From Gentiana macrophylla (taxonomy: Eukaryota > Streptophyta > Magnoliopsida > Gentianales > Gentianaceae), in assembly GCA_026214975.1 (NCBI GenBank), contig JAOBSW010000454.1, positions 1 to 64,000 of the forward strand: 64,000 nucleotides of DNA. Direction: 5' to 3'. Shown piece after piece: positions 45,821 through 56,880 of this stretch. Below the pieces are notes generated by a model. The model did no database searches. It saw only the letters and a list, made by a program, of their open reading frames with translations, and was not told the origin of the DNA. Position 1 is the first letter of the stretch; the number at the start of each line of letters is the position of its first letter. The translations under genes and the position numbers were made by a program.

Positions 45821-47289
45821 ATGGTGCGTAAAGGGGTGCAGAAACGGCATGGTAAGGGGATTGCCGATGAACCTGCTAAGAAGAAGAAGGCTGTAGACCC
45901 CACCTTAGTCAATCCGAACCAAGGCATTCGTAGTGGTGAACGTCACAACCCTCCTAGAGGTCAATTCAGCGTTCCTTTACGAAATGAGTCTGAGTCGGGG
46001 TCTAACACTGATGATGAGCCATTAGTGAGAAAGATGACTAGGGTGACGGAGGCTCAACTTGAGAGAGGTGCAGAGGAGCCTAGGCCTATAGCCGAGGAAG
46101 CAACTGTGAGGGCTGAGCCGGTTAGACAGATGTGAGGCCTCCTATCCCTATCCCCTTGGCTCGTAGGTTCATAAATCCTAAGGCTTTCGAGGTGTACAAT
46201 AAGCAGTATGTAGCAAGAACGATGTTGATTGAGAGGGCTATGTTAGAGACTCAAGTTTATCCGTTCTTTGTTAAAATGCTTACAGATAGAAAGTGGGGAG
46301 CATTGATCAGAACTCCGAGGACCCCAGTTAATGCTACATTATTTCGAGAGTTTTATGCCAATTGCTCGGAAACGGATTTGGAAGCCGGAATTGTGTTGGT
46401 TAGGGGTGTAAAGGTGCCGTTTACGCCTAAGGTTATAAACGAGAAGTATAACTTGGCACCTTTTGAGGGGTTGGACTACAAGGAGGCAATAAAGGCCAAG
46501 CAGGATGCGGGTTAGGATCCGTTGAAGGAGTTGAGGTTGTTAGTGTGCCCGGAGGTGCCGTGGACACTTAGACCGGGCGGAGATAGGAAAGAGTTGGTGA
46601 CAACGAGTTGGACGGAGGATTGGAAGGTCCAATGTCGGTTTATCCAGAACAGGTTGTTACCTAAGAACAACCTGACTCACTTTCACATTGGTGACCTTGG
46701 AATGTTATATGCCTTGAACTTCAAACTAAATGTGGATGTAGGACAGGCAATTTTCGATGAGATAGCCACGAATCAGAAAGTATATACGCGATGTTTGATA
46801 TGTCCGCATTTGATCCACAGTCTCTGTCAAGATGCTAGGGTTCCCGAGTACAAAAATAATCACAAGCCGAAGAATCCTAGGTACTTGCAGCGGGAGAAAG
46901 TGAAATCTTCGGGACAGTCTGAGGCTGAGGCAGCACGCGAGCCCGGTTCATCTTCGGCACCACCTCGTGCATCTTCCCTTCCATCTTTATCTCCCTCAGT
47001 CCGGATGAGGTTGAGTATGGCTAATAGTATACGGAACTGGATGGAGGATATGAGGACTTCCCAGAACAATATCTTGACTATTTTGCGGTGCATCAGTGAG
47101 GGCCGGTCTCCAAGGGACGACAGAGTCTTCAACCCGAGCATTATAGATTACGTCTATTCGGATGAGATTGAGCTAGCCATTGAGGATGTTCTTCATGATT
47201 CCGAGTCGTCTTCGGATGAGGAGCAGCCTGACTCTCCTACGGGTGGAGCACCTCCTGCTGATGATTCTGCGGCGCCGGGGCAGACCTGA
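45821..47289 (+). pseudogene. Athila third ORF with putative plant transposon protein domain
   Basis: The N-terminus is basic and disordered (VRKGVQKRHGKG, KKKKAV), with acidic and Arg patches to about residue 100. After a frameshift at about 46135 the plant transposon domain begins: RFINPKAFEVYNKQYVARTM, TPVNATLFREFYANCSE, GVKVPFTPKVINEKYNL. One in-frame TAG (46513-46515) is followed by HFHIGDLGMLYALNFKLNVD and a Ser/Pro/Glu-rich acidic tail ending at TGA 47289. The position corresponds to the so-called env-like ORF of Athila elements. No membrane segment is seen here. About 490 residues if unbroken. Function unknown. Confidence 0.75.
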
Positions 47290-48801
47290 TCTTATTTTTC
47301 TGATTCTAACTTTTGTTTTTCTTTTTGAGATGATTGTATTGTCCTGCTACTTTTCATTACTTGATTCAGTGTACTTTTCATGTTAGCTACTGTCTATTTT
47401 TCTCGATGAATCTTGTAAGCCTGAAGGCATTTCGTACTTTCATTTGTGTTTAACATTATTCTGCTTTCGATTTTCATTGTTTTGGATGTTTTATCATTTG
47501 ATCTGATTCAATTTTACCTTATCCTTTTGTTATCTTTAATTTTGGTATACTTTCCCCGTTTTCCCCGAGATTTTTCCGTGTTTTTCGAGTAGTGCAGGTA
47601 TATTTCTAGCGGTATTGTCGAGCTCGCTTTTACATCGTGTGGTTACGAGTTCTATTTGTCACTACGTAGGCTCCGGCCCGACCAACAATTCAAGTATCTG
47701 TTACGATCAGCTAAGTACTCTTATCCGTTCAGTAATTCTGCACAACCTGAGGACATGTTGTGGTTTAAGTGTGGGGGGAGGGGAATGGTTATGTGTATCG
47801 ATCATTTGCTTACTATATTATGATTCTATGCTGAAATGAGCTAAAATTTTCGAATTTTCAAAATTCTTGTTCTGTCCCGAGTAAGCAATGCACATCTTTG
47901 TTCATTTTTTATAGTCATTGATGCTATATACTGTATGTTTAGTAAGTTAGTTGTTTCACCCGATATATATTCTTCACGAGCCATACTGAACGATGAGCTA
48001 TAATATAAAGCTATACCCCTTTTGATTAGTGATTTTTGTTATCTTATAAGTATCCTGTGCTTAGTGCTAATGTACGTATCGTGGGAATTATAATAGTTTG
48101 TGTTTAGAGCTGAAGTATGACATACTGTGAATATCTGAGGTTTGAATGTGATAAGTGAAACGTAACTATTGTTCTTTAAAACGTTTGTTCAAAAACAAAT
48201 ATGATGAATTAGTTGGGTGTGTCGGAAGCTGGTCGATGATTTGAGTGCGGTAGGGCATATCACGAATGTCCTATACCACTATGATGACCAAAAGCTCACG
48301 ACAGTTAGAAGAAGCTGCCTTATGATTGGAGTAAGGTAGGGTATATCTCGAATATCCTATTCTGCTATGTCAGGTCAAGAGCTCATTCTGATGTGCATTT
48401 AAATGTGAATGATTATTGAATCAACTTATATAAGAAGTGGTATGAAATGAATAAAAGACTTAGTTATCGCATATCTTATCCCTAGTATAAACTGATAGAT
48501 ATGTTGTAGGGATTATCCTCTGAGTATGTCAGAAAGGACCAAAATGTATTTTATCATCCTTTTCGGGATATGTCACGTTTTGTAGGGTGCGTCTTATAAG
48601 TATCGTTTATCGCTAGTTTAAATGGGGTATTAGCTAGTTTGCTTTGAAATTTTCAAGTTTGGACTTAGTGGAAGTTTGTTATGGCTCTGCACACACCGGG
48701 GTGAACCTCTAAGTTATTGAATATGTATTATATTTGCTGAGATGTCTATCTTTTTCCGAGCCTTGATTTTCATCTTGTTTCGCTCGGGACGAGCAAAAGC
48801 T
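47290..48801 (+). other. Athila 3' untranslated region
   Basis: About 1.5 kb, T-rich. It has a G-run (GTGTGGGGGGAGGGGAATGG) near 47770 and the direct repeat described at 48243. No ORF of interest. Confidence 0.6.
48243..48400. repeat. 86-bp-period direct repeat in the Athila 3' region
   Basis: GAGTGCGGTAGGGCATATCA at 48243 and GAGTAAGGTAGGGTATATCT at 48329, each followed by matching CGAAT(G/A)TCCTAT wording and AAG(A)AGCTCA. Two imperfect copies. Confidence 0.75.
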
Positions 48802-48815
48802 AAGTGTGGGGGAGT
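48802..48815 (+). other. polypurine tract of the Athila-like element
   Basis: AAGTGTGGGGGAG just before the 3' LTR start TGTTAAGGG. Confidence 0.85.
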
Positions 48816-50361
48816 TGTTAAGGGTGATTTTATGCGATTTATAACGTTATATTTTATAGTGATTCCCTCCATATTCATATAATTTGCATAGAAATTAAGT
48901 GTTTAATTGAATTAATGAGCAAATGAGTTTTTAAACGGGTTAATCGCAAAGTTAGTGGATTTATGGGGTTTTACTGTTGATTTTATATTGATTTGGATGA
49001 TATTACACTTTGCCATGTTTTATTATCTTAAAGATACACGAAATTGGTTCAAAAGAGGATTAAAAGATGTTAAGGATCGGAGTTGTATGAAGAAAAAGAG
49101 ATAGAGATGGAAAAATCAGATTTGAAGTAATAAGGAATGTGCGTCCATTTCTCCGTCCAGTGGACGGGCGTCCAACTGCTTGAACGGGCGTCCGGGATGG
49201 AATATTTGATTCAGAGTTCTCCCAAAATTGATGGACGAGCGTCTGATTTATTGAAGGACGGGCGTCTGATCATGACTCGGACCGATTCGAAGATTTTAAA
49301 GCATCTGGACGGGTGTTCAACCCATCAAACGGGCGTCCAGTGGCCGACATAGCAGCAGCCGACTTAAATTCTATATATAGCTGCGTTATTTACAACAATT
49401 ACATCAGATTTTCGAACCCTAAACCCTAGGGGCGGCTCAGTTTTTACTGCTTTTATTTTCTAGTTAAATTCAAACACTTTTTATGTATTTTTACTCAAGA
49501 AATTCGATCTTCAAGAGGATGCTAAGAGGCTAGACCTCTATTGAACAAGCATTGTGAAGCCGTCCGATCAACAATTCAGTTTTGATTCTCGTTTGTCTTG
49601 TGAGTTTTTAATTCAAAGTTGTATCTTTACTATGCTTATTTCGTTTTTATGCAATTATATCGAAAGATCTTTGCATGTATGATGTTTGATTTTGATGAGA
49701 ATCATGTTAAACCCTAGATCGCCATAATAAAGATTAGACCTTTAATCTAATTAACGAGAGTTATTAGGTTGAATCTCCAGGTTAGAAACTTATAAATTTC
49801 ACACCTTTGGTTAGAAAGCGTTAAACTTTAGGTCGAAAGATAGAAGATTAATAGGTGAACTTGTCTAAGAGATTAGGGGTTCATACCTTGGCTAGGTGAA
49901 TCACAACTTGATTAAGAATCACGAGATAATCGAGGTAGAAATTGATAGTTGTAGGATAGGTGGATCAATTGCTTGTTCGTTTGTTATATCATTGATTAAA
50001 CCACTTGAACTCGAATTGCTTAGTAGATTTACAACCTTTATTTGGAAATAGATTTAGAATAGATTTAGTTTAGATAATTTGTTCGCAACCATATTTTTCC
50101 TGGCTTTAGATCACGATCTTCTGTCCAGTTATTATTATTTGTAGTTTCGTTTTTCTCATTTAGTTTTCGCTGTTTTATTTTTGTATCTTTTTAGTAGTAA
50201 TCGTGACATAGTTAGTTAGATAATAAAAACTATATTAAACAACCCCGATTCCCCGTAAGATCGACCCGGTATCAACCTCTATACTACGATCCCTACACTT
50301 GGGGTATACCGGATTTATAAATTTATTACTTGGTTATTTTGCTTAGATAAAATCCGTGACA
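48816..50361 (+). repeat. 3' LTR of the Athila-like element
   Basis: 1,546 bp, same ends as the 5' LTR, with the same GC-motif cluster (49142-49340) and TATA box. The flank after it (TTGAGCTAGC) is MULE transposase sequence. Confidence 0.93.
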
Positions 50362-51508
50362 TTGAGCTAGCAACAGTAAATCACCTCCCCGAATCCATCA
50401 GCTTATACAAAATGGCATCAACCTTTGGACAGATCAAAGAATTGAATGATGCCGCATCAGTACGCCTCTCTGACAATCTTGTCATCATCTTGATACGAAT
50501 GCCATCAACCATATTCAAGATAGGAAGGTGCCTTTCCTTAAATATCCAAGAATTAAATGACTCATCCAAAGTAGAAGCAGTATGACCATATCGACAACCT
50601 TCAACATAAGCATTGGCCCAATTCTGTGGCTTTAAATTCTCAAAGAACACTTCTGCACGTTCCCCACCTTAAAGTAAGATCTCAACCATGTACTTATGAT
50701 ACTCTTCAATAGTAAGAACATAAGCACATTGGTAAAGAAAATGCACTAATCTATCACACAAAGCCTTATTTACAGATCTACCACTGAAACAATTTTTCAG
50801 ATTCAACTTCAAATGGTAAATGCAATAAGAATGGAATGCATAAGGAAACACTTCCTATATGGCTTCTAATAAACCAGGATTCCTATCTGTCATGAACATC
50901 ATCCGATGAATTTGTATAAGTAAATCCTTCAAATACAACAAGATCCATCTCCAAATATCAAAATCCTCAGAATCAACAACACCATAGCACAGAGGATATA
51001 TTCCTGCATGAATTTCAAAGTAATATCACTTCAAACATAACAGAAAAGCAATGTCACTGCAAAAAAAAACCAAGTCTAACCAAAAGAAGAAAATACAAAA
51101 ATACAATCACCATACAAAAATCAGAAAGTAAATACAAAGGCAAATAACCCATTCACTTAAAGAAAACCAGGTCTGGCTTCATTGCCAATGTGACTGATGA
51201 AAAAACCAGATGTCACTGCATAAAACCACATGTCACTGCATGAAACGACATGTCATTGCATAAAACAAAATCAATTCTGACTGAAAATAAAACATACCAT
51301 CTTCACCATCCTTCCCAGTTGCACCCAAAAAATGACCATGATTATCTAACTTCAAATGTGCCCCATCAAGAAACAGCATCGGTCGACAATGCTTGAACCC
51401 ACGAATACAAGCATCAAAGGCAATAAACATATGTTGAAAACGTAGAGATTCAGAAACACCTCTAAGATTGCAACATAACTAGCATTCATTTCACGCACAC
51501 TTGAAACA
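50362..51508 (-). pseudogene. MULE transposase, catalytic part (mudrA-like)
   Basis: Continuation of the gene that starts at 63420, separated by the CACTA insertion. It reads FDACIRGFKHCRPMLFLDGA with the first catalytic Asp, GKDGEDG, an intron at 51004-51297 (donor GTATGT, acceptor CATGCAG), then GVVDSEDFDIWRW, MFMTDRNPGLLEAI with the second Asp followed by an in-frame stop, YCIYHLKLNLK with the C-x2-H, and ASTLDESFNSWI with the candidate Glu. The SWIM zinc finger that should follow is absent because the Athila LTR ends at 50361. Known role of the family: cutting and joining of MULE ends. Inactive here. Confidence 0.85.
51004..51297 (-). other. intron of the MULE transposase, carrying MULE motif copies
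   Basis: 294 bp with consensus splice sites. Joining gives GEDG-IYPLCYG in frame. It contains at least four ATGTCACTGCAT-like copies (51050, 51203, 51226, 51248) in the same plus-strand direction as those at 33290-33710. Confidence 0.75.
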
Positions 51509-51511
51509 TAA

Positions 51512-51970
51512 CACTACAAGAAAAAAAGGGTTTTAGTGAGAGGAAATTCAGTCATTAATTTTCGATTTCCGGTCATTGAAGACTTTTAATGATGGGATAT
51601 TTACTGTCAATGCCCTTCATTGTTGCTTCTCTATATAAAAGTAAACAATGATTGTAAGCAGTCCCCTAATTATTGATGTAGTTTATCAATGATAGGTTTT
51701 ATACTCGCATTAAAAATTCATATTAATCACAATAATTCCATCATTATAGGTTCATTTGCCTCTCATTAAAAACCATATTAACGACACAATGTACCGTCAT
51801 TATTACTTGTCAACCCCTCGTTACAAAGTAGTTTTTATTTACAATAGAATTTGTTATAATAAATCCATTTGCCCCTCATCAAAATTTGTGTTAAGGATAC
51901 ATATACCCTCATTATAACCCCTCATTAAACTTATTTTTTATAAAACATCAAATTATCACTATATTTTGGT
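51512..51970. repeat. left TIR and subterminal repeat region of the CACTA element
   Basis: After the TIR come many short repeats of CCCCTCATTAAA type (CCTCTCATTAAA, CCCCTCGTTACA, CCCCTCATCAAA, CCCCTCATTAAA, CACCCCTCC) plus CATTA(T/A)-rich units. In En/Spm-type elements such subterminal repeats bind the TNPA protein. The right end has the opposite orientation (AATGAGAGG, GAGGGGAT near 62350-62390). Confidence 0.75.
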
Positions 51971-51984
51971 TCACCCCTCCATGC

Positions 51985-54220
51985 ACTTTCATGCTACTCG
52001 TGGTGTGAAGCAGGGCGACCCCCTGTCGCCTGCTCTTTTTGTCCTAGCCGCTGAGTTTTTAGGAAGGCTCATAAATGCTTTCATGGATTAGAATCATGGC
52101 ATGCATTTTCACTCGAAGGTCAAGGGTATTCACTAGCTGGATTTTGCTGATGATACGATCCTTTCCACTCGCTGCAATCGGAAAGGACTAAGAGGAATCA
52201 ATGAGCTATTCCACCATTATGAGCTTGTCTCGGGGCAACGTATTAATTCCACCAAAAGAACTTTCATCAGGCACAAGCTGTCGGCAACAAAGGAAGGATG
52301 AGTGCACAATATTTTAGGTTTTAAGCGAGAGGATATTCCCTTTCGCTACCTGGGTGCACCTCTTTTTCGGGGTCGGAACCCCATTTTGTTCTACTAGGAT
52401 ATTATTGATAAGGTACAGAGGAAGCTTCACCACTGGGGTACCAGACTGCTGTCATTTGGGGGTAAGCTTATTCTTCTCCGGCATGTTTTAATGTCCATAC
52501 CGATTTACATCCTTCAAGTACTTGTTCCCCCGAAGGAGGTTTTTCATCGTATTCATCGCATCTTTAATAACTTTTTGTGGGATAGTGGACCTCATGGGGG
52601 CCGAATTCATTGGAAATCTTGGGATAAATTGTGTATGCCGACTTCGGAAGGTGGCTTGGGGGTACACATCATTTTTTATGTGAGTGACACTTTTGCGATC
52701 AAGTTATGGGTCCGTTTAAGGCAGAAGAACGGTATCTGGGCTAAAGCTATCTATAATACTTATATTATTGATCAATCCCCTTTGGATGTTTCTGAGCCAA
52801 CGCAGTCAACACCTATGTTAAAGAAAGTGTGGATGATGCGGGATTCTGCAGAGCATACTATCACTTGGAGAGTTAATGAGGGTAATATCGATTTCTGGAG
52901 GGACAAATGGACTACGCATGACTTGGGCAACCCTCCTGAAGATCGTTTCTGGAAGATTAATGAATTTTGGGTTAACGGAAAGTGGGATTCTCACCTTTTA
53001 CAATCTCTTCTTCCCTCACACATCGTTGAGAATATTTTGCTTGTTCCAATCGTCCCTGGTACAGCTGACGAGCTCATATGGTCCCTTACCCCCGATGGCA
53101 GGTTCACCACTCGCTCAGCGTGGGACATGACGCTCACTAACCACCCTGAGAACGTTATCTACAAGATGATTTGGAACAACCTCTTACCTCTCAAAATCTC
53201 TTTCTTTGCTTGGAGGCTCCTTCATAACATTTTACCTACGGACCCTACATTCAGCGCCGTGGTATCCCTCTGGTAACTAAGTGTTTTGCTTGTTCTCATG
53301 GGGAGGACATCCGACATCTCGTTATTGATTGCCCTTTCACCGTTGCAATTTGGTCCTACTTCATGAATCATCTTGGCCTCAGATTTACTCCTACTTCTGG
53401 GATTGTGCCGCTTTTTACCTTTTGGAGGAACTCGGCTAGTAGTATCTATAGCCTTTGCCTTATTGTTCCTGTGATTGTCTGTTGGGGAATTTGGGCGACG
53501 AGAAACCAGTGTCGGCACGATGATATACAACCTTCTACTCATTGGACTATCATTCTTATTGAGCGGGCCATCTGGCAACTTGCTTTCCGTCGGGATTTGG
53601 ACGCATCTATCTTGGGAACCGATAAAGGGCGCTTTTCTTGAGCCGTTCAAATTCAAATCCGGTCCTAAACGTCGAGTTGATCTCATTGCGATGGAAAGCG
53701 CCTTTACACAGGAATGTTAAGTTGAGCGTGGATGGGAGTGTTCGACATGGTATTGCATATGGAGGAGGTATTCTACGTGATTCTGCAGGAAGATTCATTT
53801 TGGCCTTTCATGCTTGCTTTGGCCAGGGTACCGTTGTGGACGCAGAGAGTAAAGCTCTACTTTTCGGTCATCGGTTGGGTAATAAGGATTAGCCCGTGGA
53901 TATTGAATCCGATTCGCTTTATGTTCACCGGATTATATCTGGTGCGAATGGCGGAGGATGGCCCTTATGTCTCTTCATTACTCAGATACATCACATCCTA
54001 CGCTCGATGTCGTATACCATTTCCCACGTTTACAGAGAGTGTAACGGGGTTGCAGACGGCCTTGCAGCTTTGGTAGGGGAGGATCGGATTTTCAATCAAC
54101 AGAGGGACGTCCCACCACATATTTTGCAGCTTATTCACGATGATCTCTATGGACCACCTCATATCCGACATATCGCTCATACACCGGGAAGCACTCTTCA
54201 CTTGTGAAGAGTGCAAACCA
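51985..54220 (+). pseudogene. LINE reverse transcriptase / RNase H remnant
   Basis: RT: KQGDPLSPALFVLAAEFL, then LDFADDTILST with the catalytic Asp pair, FRYLGAPLF and GGKLILLRHVLMSIPIYILQ. A 261-codon frame (52491-53276) continues with WWDK-like segments, DGRFTTRSAWD and KISFFAWRLLHNILPT. The zinc-binding zf-RVT part is shifted (53277-53641). RNase H (53638-54207, one in-frame TAG at 53890) has SVDGSVRHGIAYGGGILRD, DAESKALLFG and IESDSLYVHRII, with Asp, Glu and Asp of the active site. Several stops and shifts; inactive. Confidence 0.85.
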
Positions 54221-54720
54221 GGTCGTGTTGTTCCCTTCATTTACTCTCCCATTTTTGTTACGATTCTACTTTGTACTGCGTTACACATTGTTTACAGATT
54301 GGCAGACCGTAGACAAGGAAGGCGCCCTGGGAGTCAAAACACATACATACAACTCACTCTGCTTACGTGGATGCACCTCTCCAGTCTTGGTTGGGGTGCA
54401 AACCAGGTGTTTTTGTTCTTTATCTTTTTTACTCATTGGAGTTTGCTTGGTATTTTCCACTTATTTTGCGTGCTGGTGATGTGGACAGAGTCTTTTGATA
54501 TGCCTCCTTTCAACGGGACTAGATTTCTAGAGTGCATTGAGCTTTGGACGCACCCCTACCACTCTGATAGGGGTGCAATTCAGGTGTTTTTGTTCCTTTT
54601 GTGGTTCACAATGGTGCTCCATCTTTTATTGCTTTGTGATGTTTTGCCCTACGTGATGGGTGTAGCCAATGCCCAGGATCAGAACTGGACTTTACATACT
54701 CTCAAGCGGATGCAACGATC
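54205..54720. repeat. ~180-bp degenerate tandem repeats in the LINE 3' region
   Basis: GTGCAAACCAGGT(G/C)(T/G)T(T)TTGTT begins at 54211, 54396 and 54573 (GTGCAATTCAGG in the third). A GGA(T/C)GCACC(T/C)CT(C/A)CCA-like block precedes the second and third. Similarity outside these cores is weak. Confidence 0.5.
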
Positions 54721-55049
54721 TATATGACATTTACCAATTTGAATGTATCATCGTGGCGAGTCACATTTCATTCCTACAAGAATCGAGACACATAGACGTC
54801 ATTCTTTTACTTATGATTTCCACTGTTGTACATATTTTTGGAGTTTGGGATTTTTGGAAATGCATAGAAATGAAATCTACTCTTCCTATGTGGTGGATTT
54901 TCCTACTGTTGGGTTTCTGCACACATATAGTTTAAGGAAGCCATCTTATCGATTCTATCACGCATAAACTTAGAGGCGGTCCAGGATATGGCAAACTTTT
55001 TGTAGCACTTTATTTCTTCTATTAATAAAATAAAGTGGTTAAAAAAAAA

Positions 55050-56880
55050 CCTTGTAACAACATCAAGACTACCAATTTATTTGATATACAGAACATAACA
55101 TTATACCGAACAAAACATTTCATACATACAACTAATCCACCTCCTATTACTATATCCTAAATATACATAACCATAGCTTGTTCCAAAATATTAGTTTCAT
55201 GTACATGGATAATAAGATTAATTCCAGATATCCACTTCTAAAACACAAAAACGTTAACCATCATTAACGTAGGTCACTTGATTGTTACTTCAAAATATCA
55301 TACATCATCATCCATGATTGAATATTTCTTCAAAAGGACCTACAATGAAAATAAAACAAAAAGAGGGTTAGTTTAACAAAATCATGGTAGAAGCACACTT
55401 TATTTAACAACAATCGGTGTACAAAAAGATATGAAACTAAATGGACACAAAGATGTCGATAACACAAGAAAACAGAGTGAAATGTCATTTACAACCATCC
55501 ATAACAAAAAAAAAAAACCAAAAAAAAAACATCAAAGTTACACATGACTAAGAATCCAATAAAACAAAATGAACATAGGTTGGAAACAATTATCTCCAAT
55601 ATACTCAAATTTGATTACAACAAAACACTTCAAATGGATAAAATTGATTGATATACTACAATATTTAAAGTGTAAGACATACAATCAAACAAACAAAAAA
55701 AATGAGGCAAAGCACACGCTTTGCTAAACTTTCTCTGTATTGTATGCAAATAAGGAATGTTAGGAAGATCAGTAAGGACTATGCACAAGGTTAACAGTTG
55801 TCCCATGTCCGAAATGAGATGACTAGTGGTGTGAAATAATTACAACTAAGGTTTAAAGTCAACCTTCCTTGAAGCATTTCAAATCAAGCAGGACAAGCCT
55901 AAATGTTGACATTTAATGTTCATGCCCATGGTAGCCCCATCCAACCCTAGTCTTAGGTGTTAAAAAATTGTATCAGATCCAATTGCTAGATGTGACTAAA
56001 GGCAGAAACTACCTAGAAGCCTCTAGAAGGATGCTAGATTTGGCCTAGCAGGGACCCTGGCCCATTAAATGCAAAATTGTAACATTCAGACTAGCATATG
56101 AAAGGATGGAAAATGTAAAAATTTATATACACATGTTACGCTAAATGCTAAAGGTCAGCTTAAAAAAGTACCTTGAAACCCAACTCATCACCAGTGCAGT
56201 TTACCAGTAACAGTTAACACCTTAATTCCATCCAATATACACCAAGGATCACCAACAACTCTCAAAACTATTCACTTAGCGGAAACAAACAAATATAGGG
56301 GAAGTAAGTCACCATTTAAACAGACAAAGATTATCATGAGTGATGTTTGAGCAGCTTAGATGTTCTTGTTAGCCTATTGACCAGAGATTTCAGAATAGTA
56401 AATCATCACAGGTTATCACATTACCGATATTCTTGCATAAAGAGCAGGTTGGTATCATAAAAAATAGATTGTTCGGCATGTACCAAACAGAGATATTCAG
56501 CAGAGCACTTAAGAATATAAGCATGTTGCAATTGACTCATGTAAGCTGCTTGTCATGTATTTAATTTAGTAGACATAGACAAAACCAAACAGGTGCAAGA
56601 ACCAAAACTTGAACAGACTTCTATAAAAGAACATGTGACAGAATGAAAGACTCAATGCATAGACGCCTTGTACATGAATGAACAAAAAAAATTGAAGACA
56701 TAAAACATGTAGAACACAAGGAATCATACCTCCAAAAAAACACACAGAGAACATCAACTGTATTCCGTAGGTGCACAAAAAAAGAAGCTCCCTCCCTATT
56801 AGAAAATAATGACAGCCAAAAAATCTAAAATAAAAGAGACAAATTTGTTAGCAACCCTGGAAGTAATACATTGTTAATAC
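55050..56880. other. CACTA interior, 3' of the TNPA-like gene
   Basis: About 1.8 kb, AT-rich with A-runs. The 70-codon minus frame at 56566-56778 is Phe/Cys-rich and has no domain. It probably includes the 3' UTR of the minus-strand gene. Nothing else recognised. Confidence 0.45.

Larger units (their letters stand above)
36152..50361 (+). mobile_element. Athila-like Ty3/gypsy retrotransposon (14.2 kb)
   Basis: LTRs at 36152-37689 and 48816-50361 are about 98% alike by eye. A tRNA-Asp PBS follows the first and a PPT precedes the second. Between them lie gag, protease, RT, RNase H, integrase, a small unknown ORF and a plant-transposon-domain ORF, with long untranslated spacers. That order and the long 3' region are typical of Athila. 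No 5-bp duplication is found: the flanks are TAGGG on the left and TTGAG on the right. Coding regions hold many frameshifts although the LTRs are young. Confidence 0.93.
51980..55049 (+). mobile_element. 5'-truncated L1-type LINE fragment inside the CACTA
   Basis: It starts in the RT domain (HATRGVKQGDPLSPALF), without the endonuclease part. It ends in a 9-base A tail at 55041-55049 after AATAAAATAAAG. The order is RT, zf-RVT-like region, RNase H, then a 3' region with about 180-bp repeats. Target duplications were not found. 5' truncation and the A tail fit target-primed reverse transcription. Confidence 0.8.

Noticed and set aside
53222..53686. 154-codon minus-strand frame opposite the LINE
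   Set aside because: Lies opposite zf-RVT/RNase H wording that is clearly coding on the plus strand; its own protein is Arg/Pro/Ser-rich without motifs.
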